Assembly: GCA_964036665.1 (NCBI GenBank)
Contig: OZ038529.1
Location: forward strand, 13,338,060 to 13,402,059
DNA from: Gordius sp. MW1
Taxonomy: Eukaryota; Nematomorpha; Gordioida; Gordea; Gordiidae
Length of the DNA stretch: 64,000 nucleotides
Direction: 5' to 3'
The translations under genes and the position numbers were made by a program. The notes under the pieces were generated by a model. It was given only the letters and a program-made list of their open reading frames with translations, was not told where the DNA came from and ran no database searches. Shown piece by piece: positions 22,031-34,939 of the stretch (its first letter is position 1; each line of letters begins with the position of its first letter).

Positions 22031-23747
22031 GCAACTTGAGTGCTTAATTTTTCAAAAATGCACTATGCGATCATGATTTCAAAGTAATACTTTTCTGATT
22101 CTGATAAATTTTTACTTGGGATCATAGAAACCACGTCTGAAAACGACAACTTTCATCGGATGAATACGGTTCAAAGAAAAATATGTGAAAAATTTTGAGT
22201 TAAAAATATTTTTTTTTTGATTCTATGTGAAAGAGCATGAAAAAATATATAAAAGTAAGCCAATTTGAGAATCCTATTATCCTCGATTTACTTCCGAAAA
22301 GAGGTTTTAAGCTGCCAGAACTATTCATTTTGACAAAAGACAACGTTTTATTGTTGCGATTAGTTTGTTGTATCGCAGGAGTGCTGAATTTTTAAAAACT
22401 GCTCTATGCGATTATGATTTCAAATTAATAGTTTTTAGATTCTGATAAATTTTTACTTGGGATCATAGAAACCACGTCTGAAAACGACAACTATCGGATG
22501 AATACGGTTCAAAGAAAAATATGTGAAAAATTTTGAGGTAAAAATATTTATTTTTTTCGATTCTATGTGAAAGAGCGTAAAAAAATATATAAAAGTAAGC
22601 CAATCTGAGAATCCTATTATCCTCGATTGACTTCCGCAAAGAGGTTTTAAGCTGCGAGAACTATCATTTTGACAAAAGACAACGTTTTATTGTTGCGATT
22701 AGTTTGTTGTATCGCAACGTGAGTGCTTAATTTTTCAAAAATGCATTATGCGATCATGATTTCAAAGTAATAGTTCAGATTCTGATAAATTATTACTTGG
22801 GATCATAGAAACCACGTCTGAAAACGACAACTTTCATCGGATGAATACGGTCCAAAGAAAAATATGTGAAAAATTTTGAGGTAAAAATATTTATTTTTTT
22901 CGATTTTATGTGAAAGAGCGTAAAAAAATATATAAAAGTAAGCCAATTTGAGGATCCTATTATCCTCGATTGACTTCCGCAAAGAGGTTTTAAGCTGCGA
23001 GAACTATCATTTTGACAAAAGACAACGTTTTATTGTTGCGATTAGTTTGTTGTATCGCAACGTGAGTGCTGAATTTTTAAAAACTGCTCTATGCGATCAT
23101 GATTTCAAAGTAATAGTTTTCAGATTCTGATAAATTATTACTTGGGATCATAGAAACCACGTCTGAAAACGACAACTTTCATCGGATGAATACGGTCCAA
23201 AGAAAAATATGTGAAAAATTTTGAGGTAAAAATATTTATTTTTCTCGATTCTATGTGAAAGAGCGTAAAAAAATATATAAAAGTAAGCCAATTTGAGAAT
23301 CCTATTATCCTCGATTGACTTCCGAAAAGAGGTTTTAAGCTGCGAGAACTATTCATTTTGACAAAAGACAACGTTTTATTGTTGCGATTAGTTTGTTGTA
23401 TCGCAACGTGAGTGCTGAATTTTTGAAAACTGCTCTATGCGATTATGATTTCAAAGTAATAGTATTAAGATTCTGATAAATTTTTACTTGGGATCATAGA
23501 AACCAGGTCTGAAAACGACAACTTTCATCGGATGAATACGGTTCAAAGAAAAATATGAGAAAAATTTTGAGGTAAAAATATTTGTTTTTTTCGATTCTAT
23601 GTGAAAGAGCATGAAAAAATATATAAAAGTAAGCCAATTTGAGAATCCTATTATCCTCGATTGACTTCCGAAAAGAGGTTTTAAGCTGCGAGAACTATCA
23701 TTTTGACAAAAGACAACGTTTTATTGTTGCGATTAGTTTGTTGTATC
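22031..23747 (+). repeat. Five-monomer block E-F-G-D-C, copy 4
   Basis: This is the fourth full block in the same order. The F tail has a private deletion (GTATCGCAGGAGTGC at about 22373), which removes most of the right arm of the hairpin. The C monomer carries the AACCAGGTCTG change, also seen at about 27293. Confidence 0.85.
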
Positions 23748-24106
23748 GCAACGTGATGCTTAATTTTTGTAAATGGCTCTATGCGATCATGATTTCAAAG
23801 TAATAGTTTTACGCTTCTGATAAATTTTTACTTGGGATCATAGAAACCACGTCTGAAAACGACAACTTTCATCGGATGAATACGGTTCAAAGACAAATAT
23901 GTGAAAAATTTTGAGGTAAAAATATTTATTTTTTTCGATTCTATGTAAAAGAGCGTAAAAAAATATATAAAAGTAAGCCAATCTGAGAATCCTATTATCC
24001 TCGATTCACTTCCGCAAAGAGGTTTTAAGCTGCGAGAACTATCATTTTGACAAAAGACAACGTTTTATTGTTGCGATTAGTTTGTTGTATCGCAACGTGA
24101 GTGCTG

Positions 24107-25560
24107 AATTTTTAAAAACTGCTCTATGCGATCATGATTTCGAAGTAATAGTTTTCAGATTCTGATAAATTATTACTTGGGATCATAGAAACCACGTCTG
24201 AAAACGACAACTTTCATCGGATGAATACGGTCCAAAGAAAAATATGTGAAAAATTTTGAGGTAAAAATATTTATTTTTCTCGATTCTATGTGAAAGAGCG
24301 TAAAAAAATATATAAAAGTAAGCCAATTTGAGAATCCTATTATCCTCGATTGACTTCCGAAAAGAGGTTTTAAGCTGCGAGAACTATTCATTTTGACAAA
24401 AGACAACGTTTTATTGTTGCGATTAGTTTGTTGTATCGCAACGTGAGTGCTGAATTTTTAAAAACTGCTCTATGCGATCATGATTTCAAAGTAATAGTTT
24501 TCAGATTCTGATAAATTATTACTTGGGATCATAGAAACCACGTCTGAAAACGACAACTTTCATCGGATGAATACGGTCCAAAGAAAAATATGTGAAAAAT
24601 TTTGAGGTAAAAATATTTATTTTTCTCGATTCTATGTGAAAGAGCGTAAAAAAATATATAAAAGTAAGCCAATTTGAGAATCCTATTATCCTCGATTGAC
24701 TTCCGCAAAGAGGTTTTAAGCTGCGAGAACTATCATTTTGACAAAAGACAACGTTTTATTGTTGCGATTAGTTTGTTGTATCGCAACGTGAGTGCTGAAT
24801 TTTTAAAAACTGCTCTATGCGATCATGATTTCAAAGTAATAGTTTTCAGATTCTGATAAATTATTACTTGGGATCATAGAAACCACGTCTGAAAACGACA
24901 ACTTTCATCGGATGAATACGGTCCAAAGAAAAATATGTGAAAAATTTTGAGGTAAAAATATTTATTTTTCTCGATTCTATGTGAAAGAGCGTAAAAAAAT
25001 ATATAAAAGTAAGCCAATTTGAGAATCCTATTATCCTCGATTGACTTCCGAAAAGAGGTTTTAAGCTGCGAGAACTATTCATTTTGACAAAAGACAACGT
25101 TTTATTGTTGCGATTAGTTTGTTGTATCGCAACGTGAGTGCTGAATTTTTAAAAACTGCTCTATGCGATCATGATTTCAAAGTAATAGTTTTCAGATTCT
25201 GATAAATTATTACTTGGGATCATAGAAACCACGTCTGAAAACGACAACTTTCATCGGATGAATACGGTCCAAAGAAAAATATGTGAAAAATTTTGAGGTA
25301 AAAATATTTATTTTTCTCGATTCTATGTGAAAGAGCGTAAAAAAATATATAAAAGTAAGCCAATTTGAGAATCCTATTATCCTCGATTGACTTCCGCAAA
25401 GAGGTTTTAAGCTGCGAGAACTATCATTTTGACAAAAGACAACGTTTTATTGTTGCGATTAGTTTGTTGTATCGCAACGTGAGTGCTGAATTTTTGAAAA
25501 CTGCTCTATGCGATCATGATTTCAAAGTAATAGTTTTCAGATTCTGATAAATTTTTACTT
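24107..25560 (+). repeat. Run of D monomers in 691-bp dimers
   Basis: Five successive D-type monomers lie here, alternating CGCAAAGAGG (with TATCATTTTG) and CGAAAAGAGG (with TATTCATTTTG) versions. Equivalent boxes lie at 24173 and 24864 and at 24674 and 25365, each 691 bp apart. This is local homogenisation of a two-monomer unit. Confidence 0.8.
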
Positions 25561-26940
25561 GGGATCATAGAAACCACGTCTGAAAACGACAACTATCGGA
25601 TGAATACGGTTCAAAGAAAAATATGTGAAAAATTTTGAGGTAAAAATATTTATTTTTTTCGATTCTATGTGAAAGAGCGTAAAAAAATATATAAAAGTAA
25701 GCCAATCTGAGAATCCTATTATCCTCGATTGACTTCCGCAAAGAGGTTTTAAGCTGCGAGAACTATCATTTTGACAAAAGACAACGTTTTATTGTTGCGA
25801 TTAGTTTGTTGTATCGCAACGTGAGTGCTTAATTTTTCAAAAATACTCTATGCGATCATGATTTCAAAGTAATAGTTCAGATTCTGATAAATTATTACTT
25901 GGGATCATAGAAACCACGTCTGAAAACGACAACTTTCATCGGATGAATACGGTCCAAAGAAAAATATGTGAAAAATTTTGAGGTAAAAATATTTATTTTT
26001 TTCGATTTTATGTGAAAGAGCGTAAAAAAATATATAAAAGTAAGCCAATTTGAGAATCCTATTATCCTCGATTGACTTCCGCAAAGAGGTTTTAAGCTGC
26101 GAGAACTATCATTTTGACAAAAGACAACGTTTTATTGTTGCGATTAGTTTGTTGTATCGCAACGTGAGTGCTGAATTTTTGAAAACTGCTCTATGCGATC
26201 ATGATTTCAAAGTAATAGTTTTCAGATTCTGATAAATTATTACTTGGGATCATAGAAACCACGTCTGAAAACGACAACTTTCATCGGATGAATACGGTTC
26301 AAAGAAAAATATGTGAAAAATTTTGAGGTAAAAATATTTATTTTTTTCGATTCTATGTGAAAGAGCGTAAAAAAATATATAAAAGTAAGCCAATCTGAGA
26401 ATCCTATTATCCTCGATTGACTTCCGCAAAGAGGTTTTAAGCTGCGAGAACTATCATTTTGACAAAAGACAACGTTTTATTGTTGCGATTAGTTTGTTGT
26501 ATCGCAACGTGAGTGCTTAATTTTTCAAAAATGCATTATGCGATCATGATTTCAAAGTAATAGTTCAGATTCTGATAAATTATTACTTGGGATCATAGAA
26601 ACCACGTCTGAAAACGACAACTTTCATCGGATGAATACGGTCCAAAGAAAAATATGTGAAAAATTTTGAGGTAAAAATATTTATTTTTTTCGATTTTATG
26701 TGAAAGAGCGTAAAAAAATATATAAAAGTAAGCCAATTTGAGAATCCTATTATCCTCGATTGACTTCCGCAAAGAGGTTTTAAGCTGCGAGAACTATCAT
26801 TTTGACAAAAGACAACGTTTTATTGTTGCGATTAGTTTGTTGTATCGCAACGTGAGTGCTGAATTTTTGAAAACTGCTCTATGCGATCATGATTTCAAAG
26901 TAATAGTTTTCAGATTCTGATAAATTATTACTTGGGATCA
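25560..26940 (+). repeat. G-D dimer repeat (about 687 bp)
   Basis: G (AATAGTTCAGATT) and D monomers alternate, with matching boxes at 25365, 26050 and 26738 (spacing 685 and 688 bp). The G monomer near 25850 has AAATACTCTATGCG instead of AAATGCATTATGCG, so the two dimers are not identical. Confidence 0.75.
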
Positions 26941-27189
26941 TAGAAACCACGTCTGAAAACGACAACTTTCATCGGATGAATACGGTCCAAAGAAAAATAT
27001 GTGAAAAATTTTGAGGTAAAAATATTTATTTTTCTCGATTCTATGTGAAAGAGCGTAAAAAAATATATAAAAGTAAGCCAAATTGAGAATCCTATTATCC
27101 TCGATTGACTTCCGAAAAGAGGTTTTAAGCTTCGAGAACTATTCATTTTGACAAAAGACAACGTTTTATTGTTGCGATTAGTTTGTTGT

Positions 27190-28570
27190 ATCGCAACGTG
27201 AGTGCTGAATTTTTGAAAACTGCTCTATGCGATTATGATTTCAAAGTAATAGTATTAAGATTCTGATAAATTTTTACTTGGGATCATAGAAACCAGGTCT
27301 GAAAACGACAACTTTCATCGGATGAATACGGTTCAAAGAAAAATATGAGAAAAATTTTGAGGTAAAAATATTTGTTTTTTTCGATTCTATGTGAAAGAGC
27401 ATGAAAAAATATATAAAAGTAAGCCAATTTGAGAATCCTATTATCCTCGATTGACTTCCGAAAAGAGGTTTTAAGCTGCGAGAACTATCATTTTGACAAA
27501 AGACAACGTTTTATTGTTGCGATTAGTTTGTTGTATCGCAACGTGATGCTTAATTTTTGTAAATGGCTCTATGCGATCATGATTTCAAAGTAATAGTTTT
27601 ACGCTTCTGATAAATTTTTACTTGGGATCATAGAAACCACGTCTGAAAACGACAACTTTCATCGGATGAATACGGTTCAAAGACAAATATGTGAAAAATT
27701 TTGAAGTAAAAATATTTGTTTTTTTCGATTCTATGTGAAAGAGCATGAAAAAATATATAAAAGTAAGCCAATTTGAGAATCCTATTATCCTCGATTGACT
27801 TCCGAAAAGAGGTTTTAAGCTGAGAGAACTATCATTTTGACAAAAGACAACGTTTTATTGTTGCGATTAGTTTGTTGTATCGCAACGTGATGCTTAATTT
27901 TTGTAAATGGCTCTATGCGATCATGATTTCAAAGTAATAGTTTTACGCTTCTGATAAATTTTTACTTGGGATCATAGAAACCACGTCTGAAAACGACAAC
28001 TTTCATCGGATGAATACGGTTCAAAGAAAAATATGTGGAAAATTTTGAGGTAAAAATATTTGTTTTTTTCGATTCTATGTGAAAGAGCATGAAAAAATAT
28101 ATAAAAGTAAGCCAATTTGAGAATCCTATTATCCTCGATTGACTTCCGAAAAGAGGTTTTAAGCTGCGAGAACTATCATTTTGACAAAAGACAACGTTTT
28201 ATTGTTGCGATTAGTTTGTTGTATCGCAACGTGATGCTTAATTTTTGTAAATGGCTCTATGCGATCATGATTTCAAAGTAATAGTTTTACGCTTCTGATA
28301 AATTTTTACTTGGGATCATAGAAACCACGTCTGAAAACGACAACTTTCATCGGATGAATACGGTTCAAAGAAAAATATGTGAAAAATTTTGAGGTAAAAA
28401 TATTTATTTTTTTCGATTCTATGTGAAAGAGCATAAAAAAATATATAAAAGTAAGCCAATTTGAGAATCTTATTATCCTCGATTGACTTCCGAAAAGAGG
28501 TTTTAAGCTGCGAGAACTATCATTTTGACAAAAGACAACGTTTTATTGTTGCGATTAGTTTGTTGTATCG
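27190..28570 (+). repeat. C-A-A-A-H run
   Basis: Three successive A monomers (TTTTTGTAAATGGCTC...TTTTACGCTTC) about 345 bp apart follow a C monomer and lead to H and E. Rare changes (TTTTGAAGTAAAAA near 27711, GCTGAGAGAAC near 27820, TATGTGGAAAATT near 28036) are each confined to one copy, so the expansion is not the most recent event. Confidence 0.7.
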
Positions 28571-28913
28571 CAACGTGATGCTTAATTTTTGAAAATGGCT
28601 CTATGCGATCATGATTTCAAAGTAATAGTTTTCAGCTTCTGATAAATTTTTACTTGGGATCATAGAAACCACGTCTGAAAACGACAACTTTCATCGGATG
28701 AATACGGTTCAAAGAAAAATATGTGAAAAATTTTGAGGTAAAAATATTTATTTTTTTCAATTCTATGTGAAAGAGCATAAAAAAATATAGAAAAGTAAGC
28801 CAATTTGAGAATCCTATTATCCTCGATTGACTTCCGAAACGAGGTTTTAAGCTGCGAGAACTATCATTTTGACAAAAGACAACGTTTTATTGTTGCGATT
28901 AGTTTGTTGTATC

Positions 28914-31690
28914 GCAACTTGAGTGCTTAATTTTTCAAAAATGCACTATGCGATCATGATTTCAAAGTAATACTTTTCTGATTCTGATAAATTTTTACTT
29001 GGGATCATAGAAACCACGTCTGAAAACGACAACTTTCATCGGATGAATATGGTTCAAAGAAAAATATGTGAAAAATTTTGAGGTAAAAATATTTATTTTT
29101 TTCAATTCTATGTGAAAGAGCATAAAAAAATATATAAAAGTAAGCCAATTTGAGAATACTATTATCCTCGATTGACTTCCGAAAAGAGGTTTTAAGCTGC
29201 GAGAACTATCATTTTGACAAAAGACGACGTTTTATTGTTGCGATTAGTTTGTTGTATCGCAACGTGAGTGCTTAATTTTTCAAAAATGTACTATGCGATC
29301 ATGATTTCAAAGTAATATTTTTCTGATTCTGATAAATTTTTACTTGGGATCATAGAAACCACGTCTGAAAACGACAACTTTCATTGGATGAATACGGTTC
29401 AAAGAAAAATATGTGAAAAATTTTGAGTTAAAAATATTTATTTTTTTGATTCTATGTGAAAGAGCATGAAATATATATAGTAAGCCAATTTGAGAATCCT
29501 ATTATCCTCGATTGACTTCCGAAAAGAGGTTTTAAGCTGCGAGAACTATTCTTTTGACAAAAGACAACGTTTTATTGTTGCGATTAGTTTGTTGTATCGC
29601 AACGTGAGTGCTGAATTTTTGAAAACTGCTCTATGCGATTATGATTTCAAAGTAATAGTATTAAGATTCTGATAAATTTTTACTTGGGATCATAGAAACC
29701 ACGTCTGAAAACGACAACTTTCATCGGATGAATACGGTTCAAAGAAAAATATGAGAAAAATTTTGAGGCAAAAATATTTATTTTTTTCAATTCTATGTGA
29801 AAGAGCATGAAAAAATTTGAGAATCATATTATCCTCGATTGACATCCGAAAAGAGGTTTTAAGCTGCGAGAACTATCATTTTGACAAAAGACAACGTTTT
29901 ATTGTTGCGATTAGTTTGTTGTATCGCAACGTGAGTGCTTAATTTTTCAAAAATGCACTATACGATCATGATTTCAAAGTAATATTTTTCTGATTCTGAT
30001 AAAATTTTTACTTGGGATCATAGAAACCACGTCTAAAAACGACAACTTTTATCGGATGCATACGGTTCAAAGAAAAACATGTGAAAAATTTATAGGTAAA
30101 AAAATTTATTTTTTTCGATTCTATGTGAAAGAGCATGAAAAAATATATAAAAGTAAGCCAATTTGAGAATCCTATTATCCTCGATTGACTTCCGAAAAGA
30201 GGTTTTAAGCTGCGAGAACTATCATTTTGACAAATACCAACGTTTTATTGTTGCGATTAGTTTGTTGTATCGCAACGTGAGTGCTGAATTTTTGAAAACT
30301 GCTCTATGCGATCATGATTTCAAAGTAATAGTTTTCAGATTCTGATAAATTATAACTTGGGATCATAGAAACCACGTCTGAAAACGACAACTTTCATCGA
30401 ATGAATACGGTCCAAAGAAAAATATGTGAAAAATTTTAAGGTAAAAATATTTATTTTTCTCGATTCTATGTGAAAGAGCGTAAAAAAATATATAAAAGTA
30501 AGCCAATTTGAGAATCCTATTATCCTCGATTGACTTCCGAAAAGAGGTTTTAAGCTGCGAGAACTATCATTTTGACAAATACCAACGTTTTATTGTTGCG
30601 ATTAGTTTGTTGCATCGCAACGTGATGCTTAATTTTTGAAAATGGCTATATGCGATCATGATTTCAAAGTAATAGTTTTCAGATTCAGATAAATTATTAC
30701 TTGGGATCATAGAAACCACGTCTGAAAACGACAACTTTCATCGGATGAATACGGTCCAAAGAAAAATATGTGAAAAATTTTGAGGTAAAAATATTTATTT
30801 TTTTCGATTCTATGTGAAAGAGCATGAAAAAATATATAAAAGTACGCCAATTTGAGAATTATATTATCCTCGATTGACTTCCGAAAAGAGGTTTTAAGCT
30901 GCGAGAACTATCATTTGACAAAAGACAACGTTTTATTGTTGCGATTAGTTTGTATCGCAACGTGAGTGCTTAATTTTTCAAAAATGCACTATGCGATCAT
31001 GATTTCAAAGTAACATTTTTCTGATTCTGATAAATTTTTACTTGGGATCATAGAAACCACGTCTGAAAACGACAACTTTCATCGGATGAATACGGTTCAA
31101 AGAAAAATATGTGAAAAATTTTGAGGTATGTGAAAGAGCATGAAAAAATATATAAAAGTAAGCCAATTTGAGAATCCTATTATCCTCGATTGACTTCCGA
31201 AAAGAGGTTTTAAGCTGCGAGAACTATCATTTTGACAAAAGACAACGTTTTATTGTTGCGATTAGTTTGTTGTATCGCAACGTGATGCTTAATTTTTGAA
31301 AATGGCTCTATGCGATCATGATTTCAAAGTAATATTTTTCTGATTCTGATAAATTTTTACTTGGGATAAAGAAACCACGTCTGAAAACGACAACTTTCAT
31401 CGGATGAATATGGTTCAAAGAAAAATATGTGAAAATTTTTGAGGTAAAAATATTTATTTTTTCAATTCTATGTGAAAGAGCATGAAAAAATATATAAAAG
31501 TAAGCCAATTTGAGAATCCTATTATCCTCGATTTACTTCCGAAAAGAGGTTTTAAGCTGCCAGAACTATTCATTTTGATAAAAGACAACGTTTTATTGTT
31601 GCGATTAGTTTGTTGTATCGCAACGTGAGTACTTAATTTTTCCAAAATGCACTATGCGATCATGATTTCAAAGTAATAGTATTTAGATTC
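28914..31690 (+). repeat. Irregular satellite zone with many private mutations
   Basis: Monomers here are mixed (E, B, C, B, D and others), and each has several changes not seen elsewhere, such as TCTAAAAACGACAAC (30033), TTTATAGGTAAAAAAATT (30088), CAAATACCAACG (30235 and 30575) and GGGATAAAGAAACC (31365). One monomer lacks about 26 bp of the A/T tract (GAGGTATGTGAAAG near 31123). Low homogeneity suggests an older junction between the left and right subfamilies. Confidence 0.6.
30911..30963 (+). other. Doubly deleted monomer class (first example)
   Basis: Two small deletions occur together: TATCATTTGAC for TATCATTTTGAC, and TTAGTTTGTATCGC for TTAGTTTGTTGTATCGC, which shortens the hairpin loop from 11 to 8 bases while keeping both arms. 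The same pair occurs at about 32949-33000, 33641-33686, 35702-35751, 36392-36440 and 37426-37472. The monomer at about 33979 has only the first deletion with a long TTGCATCGC loop, as expected of a recombinant. Confidence 0.75.
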
Positions 31691-32189
31691 TGATAAATTT
31701 TTACTTGGGATCATAGAAACCACGTCTGAAAACGACAACTTTCATCGGATGAATACGGTTCAAAGAAAAATATGAGAAAAATTTTAAGGCAAAAATATTT
31801 ATTTTTCTCGATTCTATGTGAAAGAGCATAAAAAAATATATACAAGTAAGCCAATTTGAGAATCCTATTATCCTCAATTGACTTCCGAAAAGAGGTTTTA
31901 AGCTGCGAGAACTATCATTTTGACAAAAGACAACGTTTTATTGTTGCGATTAGTTTGTTGCATCGCAACGTGATGCTTAATTTTTGAAAATGGCTCTATG
32001 CGATCATGATTTCAAAGTAATAGTTTTCAGATTCAGATAAATTATTACTTGGGATCATAGAAACCACGTCTGAAAACGACAACTTTCATCGGATGAATAC
32101 GGTCTAAAGAAAAATATGTGAAAAATTTTGAGGTAAAAATATTTATTTTTTTCGATTCTATGTGAAAGGCGTAAAAAAATATATAAAAG

Positions 32190-33960
32190 TAAGCCAATTT
32201 GAGAATCCTATTATCCTCGATTTACTTCCGAAAAGAGGTTTTAAGCTGCCAGAACTATTCATTTTGACAAAAGACAACGTTTTATTGTAGCGATTAGTTT
32301 GTTGTATTGCAACCTGAGTGCTGAATTTTTGAAAACTGCTCTATGCGATTATGATTTCAAAGTAATAGTTTTTAGATTCTGATAAATTTTTACTTGGGAT
32401 CATAGAAACCACGTCTGAAAACGACAAATTTCATCGGATGAATACGGTTCAAAGAAAAATATGTGAAAAATTTTGAGGTAAAAATATTTATTTTTTTCGA
32501 TTCTATGTGAAAGAGCGTAAAAAAATATATAAAAGTAAGCCAATTTGAGAATCCTATTATCCTCGATTGACTTCCGAAAAGAGGTTTTAAGCTGCGAGAA
32601 CTATCATTTTGACAAAAGACAACGTTTTATTGTTGCGATTAGTTTGTTGCATCGCAACGTGATGCTTAATTTTTGAAAATGGCTCTATGCGATCATGATT
32701 TCAAAGTAATAGTTTTCAGATTCAGATAAATTATTACTTGGGATCATAGAAACCACGTCTGAAAACGACAACTTTCATCGGATGAATATACGGTCCAAAG
32801 AAAAATATGTGAAAAATTTTGAGGTAAAAATATTTATTTTTTTCGATTCTATGTGAAAGAGCATATAAAAATATATAAAAGTAAGCCAATTTGAGAATTA
32901 TATTATCCTCGATTGACTTCCGAAAAGAGGTTTTAAGCTGCGAGAACTATCATTTGACAAAAGACAACGTTTTATTGTTGCGATTAGTTTGTATCGCAAC
33001 GTGAGTGCTTAATTTTTCAAAAATGCACTATGCGATCATGATTTCAAAGTAATATTTTTCTGATTCTGATAAATTTTTACTTGGGATCATAGAAACCACG
33101 TCTGAAAACGACAACTTTCATCGGATGAATACGGTTCAAAGAAAAATATGTGAAAAATTTTGAGGTAAAAATATTTATTTTTTTCAATTCTATGTGAAAG
33201 AGCATGGAAAAATATATAAAAGTAAGCCAATTTGAGAATCCTATTATCCTCGATTTACTTCCGAAAAGAGGTTATAAGCTGCCAGAACTATTCATTTTGA
33301 TAAAAGACAACGTTTTATTGTTGCGATTAGTTTGTTGTATCGCAACGTGAGTGCTTAATTTTTCCAAAATGCACTATGCGATCATGATTTCAAAGTAATA
33401 GTATTTAGATTCTGATAAATTTTTACTTGGGATCATAGAAACCACGTCTGAAAACGACAACTTTCATCGGATGAATATGGTTCAAAGAAAAATATGTGAA
33501 AAATTTTGAGGTAAAAATATTTATTTTTTTCGATTCTATGTGAAAGAGCATGAAAAAATATATAAAAGTATGCCAATTTTAGAATCCTATTATCCTCGAT
33601 TGACTTCCGAAAAGAGGTTTTAAGCTGCGAGAACTATCATTTGACAAAAGACAACGTTTTATTGTTGCGATTAGTTTGTATCGCAACGTGAGTGCTTATT
33701 TATTCAAAAATGCACTATGCGATCATGATTTCAAAGTAATAGTTTTCAGATTCAGATAAATTATTACTTGGGATCATAGAAACCACGTCTGAAAACGACA
33801 ACTTTCATCGGATGAATACGGTCCAAAGAAAAATATGTGAAAAATTTTGAGGTAAAAATATTTATTTTTTTCGATTCTATGTGAAAGAGCATATAAAAAT
33901 ATATAAAAGTAAGCCAATTTGAGAATTATATTATCCTCGATTGACTTCCGAAAAGAGGTT
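32190..33960 (+). repeat. Segmental duplication of about 1.75 kb, first copy (offset 2.75 kb)
   Basis: These monomers reappear at about 34940-36715. Shared rare changes are TTGTAGCGATTAG (32286 and 35037), the 2-bp insertion GAATATACGGTCC (about 32785 and 35538), GAGCATGGAAAA (33200 and 35953), AGTATGCCAATTTTAG (33568 and 36322) and GCTTATTTATTC (33690 and 36447). The repeat distance is about 2753 bp, or eight monomers. Confidence 0.85.
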
Positions 33961-34239
33961 TTAAGCTGCGAGAACTATCATTTGACAAAAGACAACGTTT
34001 TATTGTTGCGATTAGTTTGTTGCATCGCAACGTGATGCTTAATTTTTGAAAATGGCTCTATGCGATCATGATTTCAAAGTAATAGTTTTCAGATTCAGAT
34101 AAATTATTACTTGGGATCATAGAAACCACGTCTGAAAACGACAAATTTCATCGGATGAATACGGTTCAAAGAAAAATATGTGAAAAATTTTGAGGTAAAA
34201 ATATTTATTTTTTTCGATTCTATGTGAAAGAGCGTAAAA

Positions 34240-34790
34240 AAATATATAAGAGTAAGCCAATTTGAGAATCCTATTATCCTCTATTGACTTCCGCAAAGAG
34301 GTTTTAAGCTGCGATAACTATCATTTTGACAAAAGACAACGTTTTATTGTTGGGATTAGTTTGTTGTATCGCAACCTGAGTGCTGAATTTTTGAAAACTG
34401 CTCTATGCGATCATGATTTCAAAGTAATAGTTTTCAGATTCTGATAAATTATTACTTGGGATCATAGAAACCACGTCTGAAAACGACAACTTTGATCGGA
34501 TGAATACGGTTCAAAGAAAAATATGTGAAAAATTTTGAGGTAAAAATATTTATTTTTTTCGATTCTATGTGAAAGAGCGTAAAAAAATATATAAGAGTAA
34601 GCCAATTTGAGAATCCTATTATCCTCTATTGACTTCCGCAAAGAGGTTTTAAGCTGCGATAACTATCATTTTGACAAAAGACAACGTTTTATTGTTGCGA
34701 TTAGTTTGTTGTATCGCAACCTGAGTGCTGAATTTTTGAAAACTGCTCTATGCGATCATGATTTCAAAGTAATATTTTTCTGATTCTGAT
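34240..34790 (+). repeat. Tandem pair of variant D monomers
   Basis: Two neighbouring monomers share ATATATAAGAGTAAGCC, CCTCTATTGACTTCCGC and GCTGCGATAACTATC, at a spacing of 345 bp. The first also has TTGTTGGGATTAG, which breaks one base pair of the hairpin. They lie between the two copies of the 2.75-kb duplication. Confidence 0.75.
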
Positions 34791-34939
34791 AAATTTTTAC
34801 TTGGGATCATAGAAACCACGTCTGAAAACGACAACTTTCATCGGATGAATACGGTTCAAAGAAAAATATGTGAAAAATTTTGAGGTAAAAATATTTATTT
34901 TTTTCGATTCTATGTGAAAGAGCGTAAAAAAATATATAA

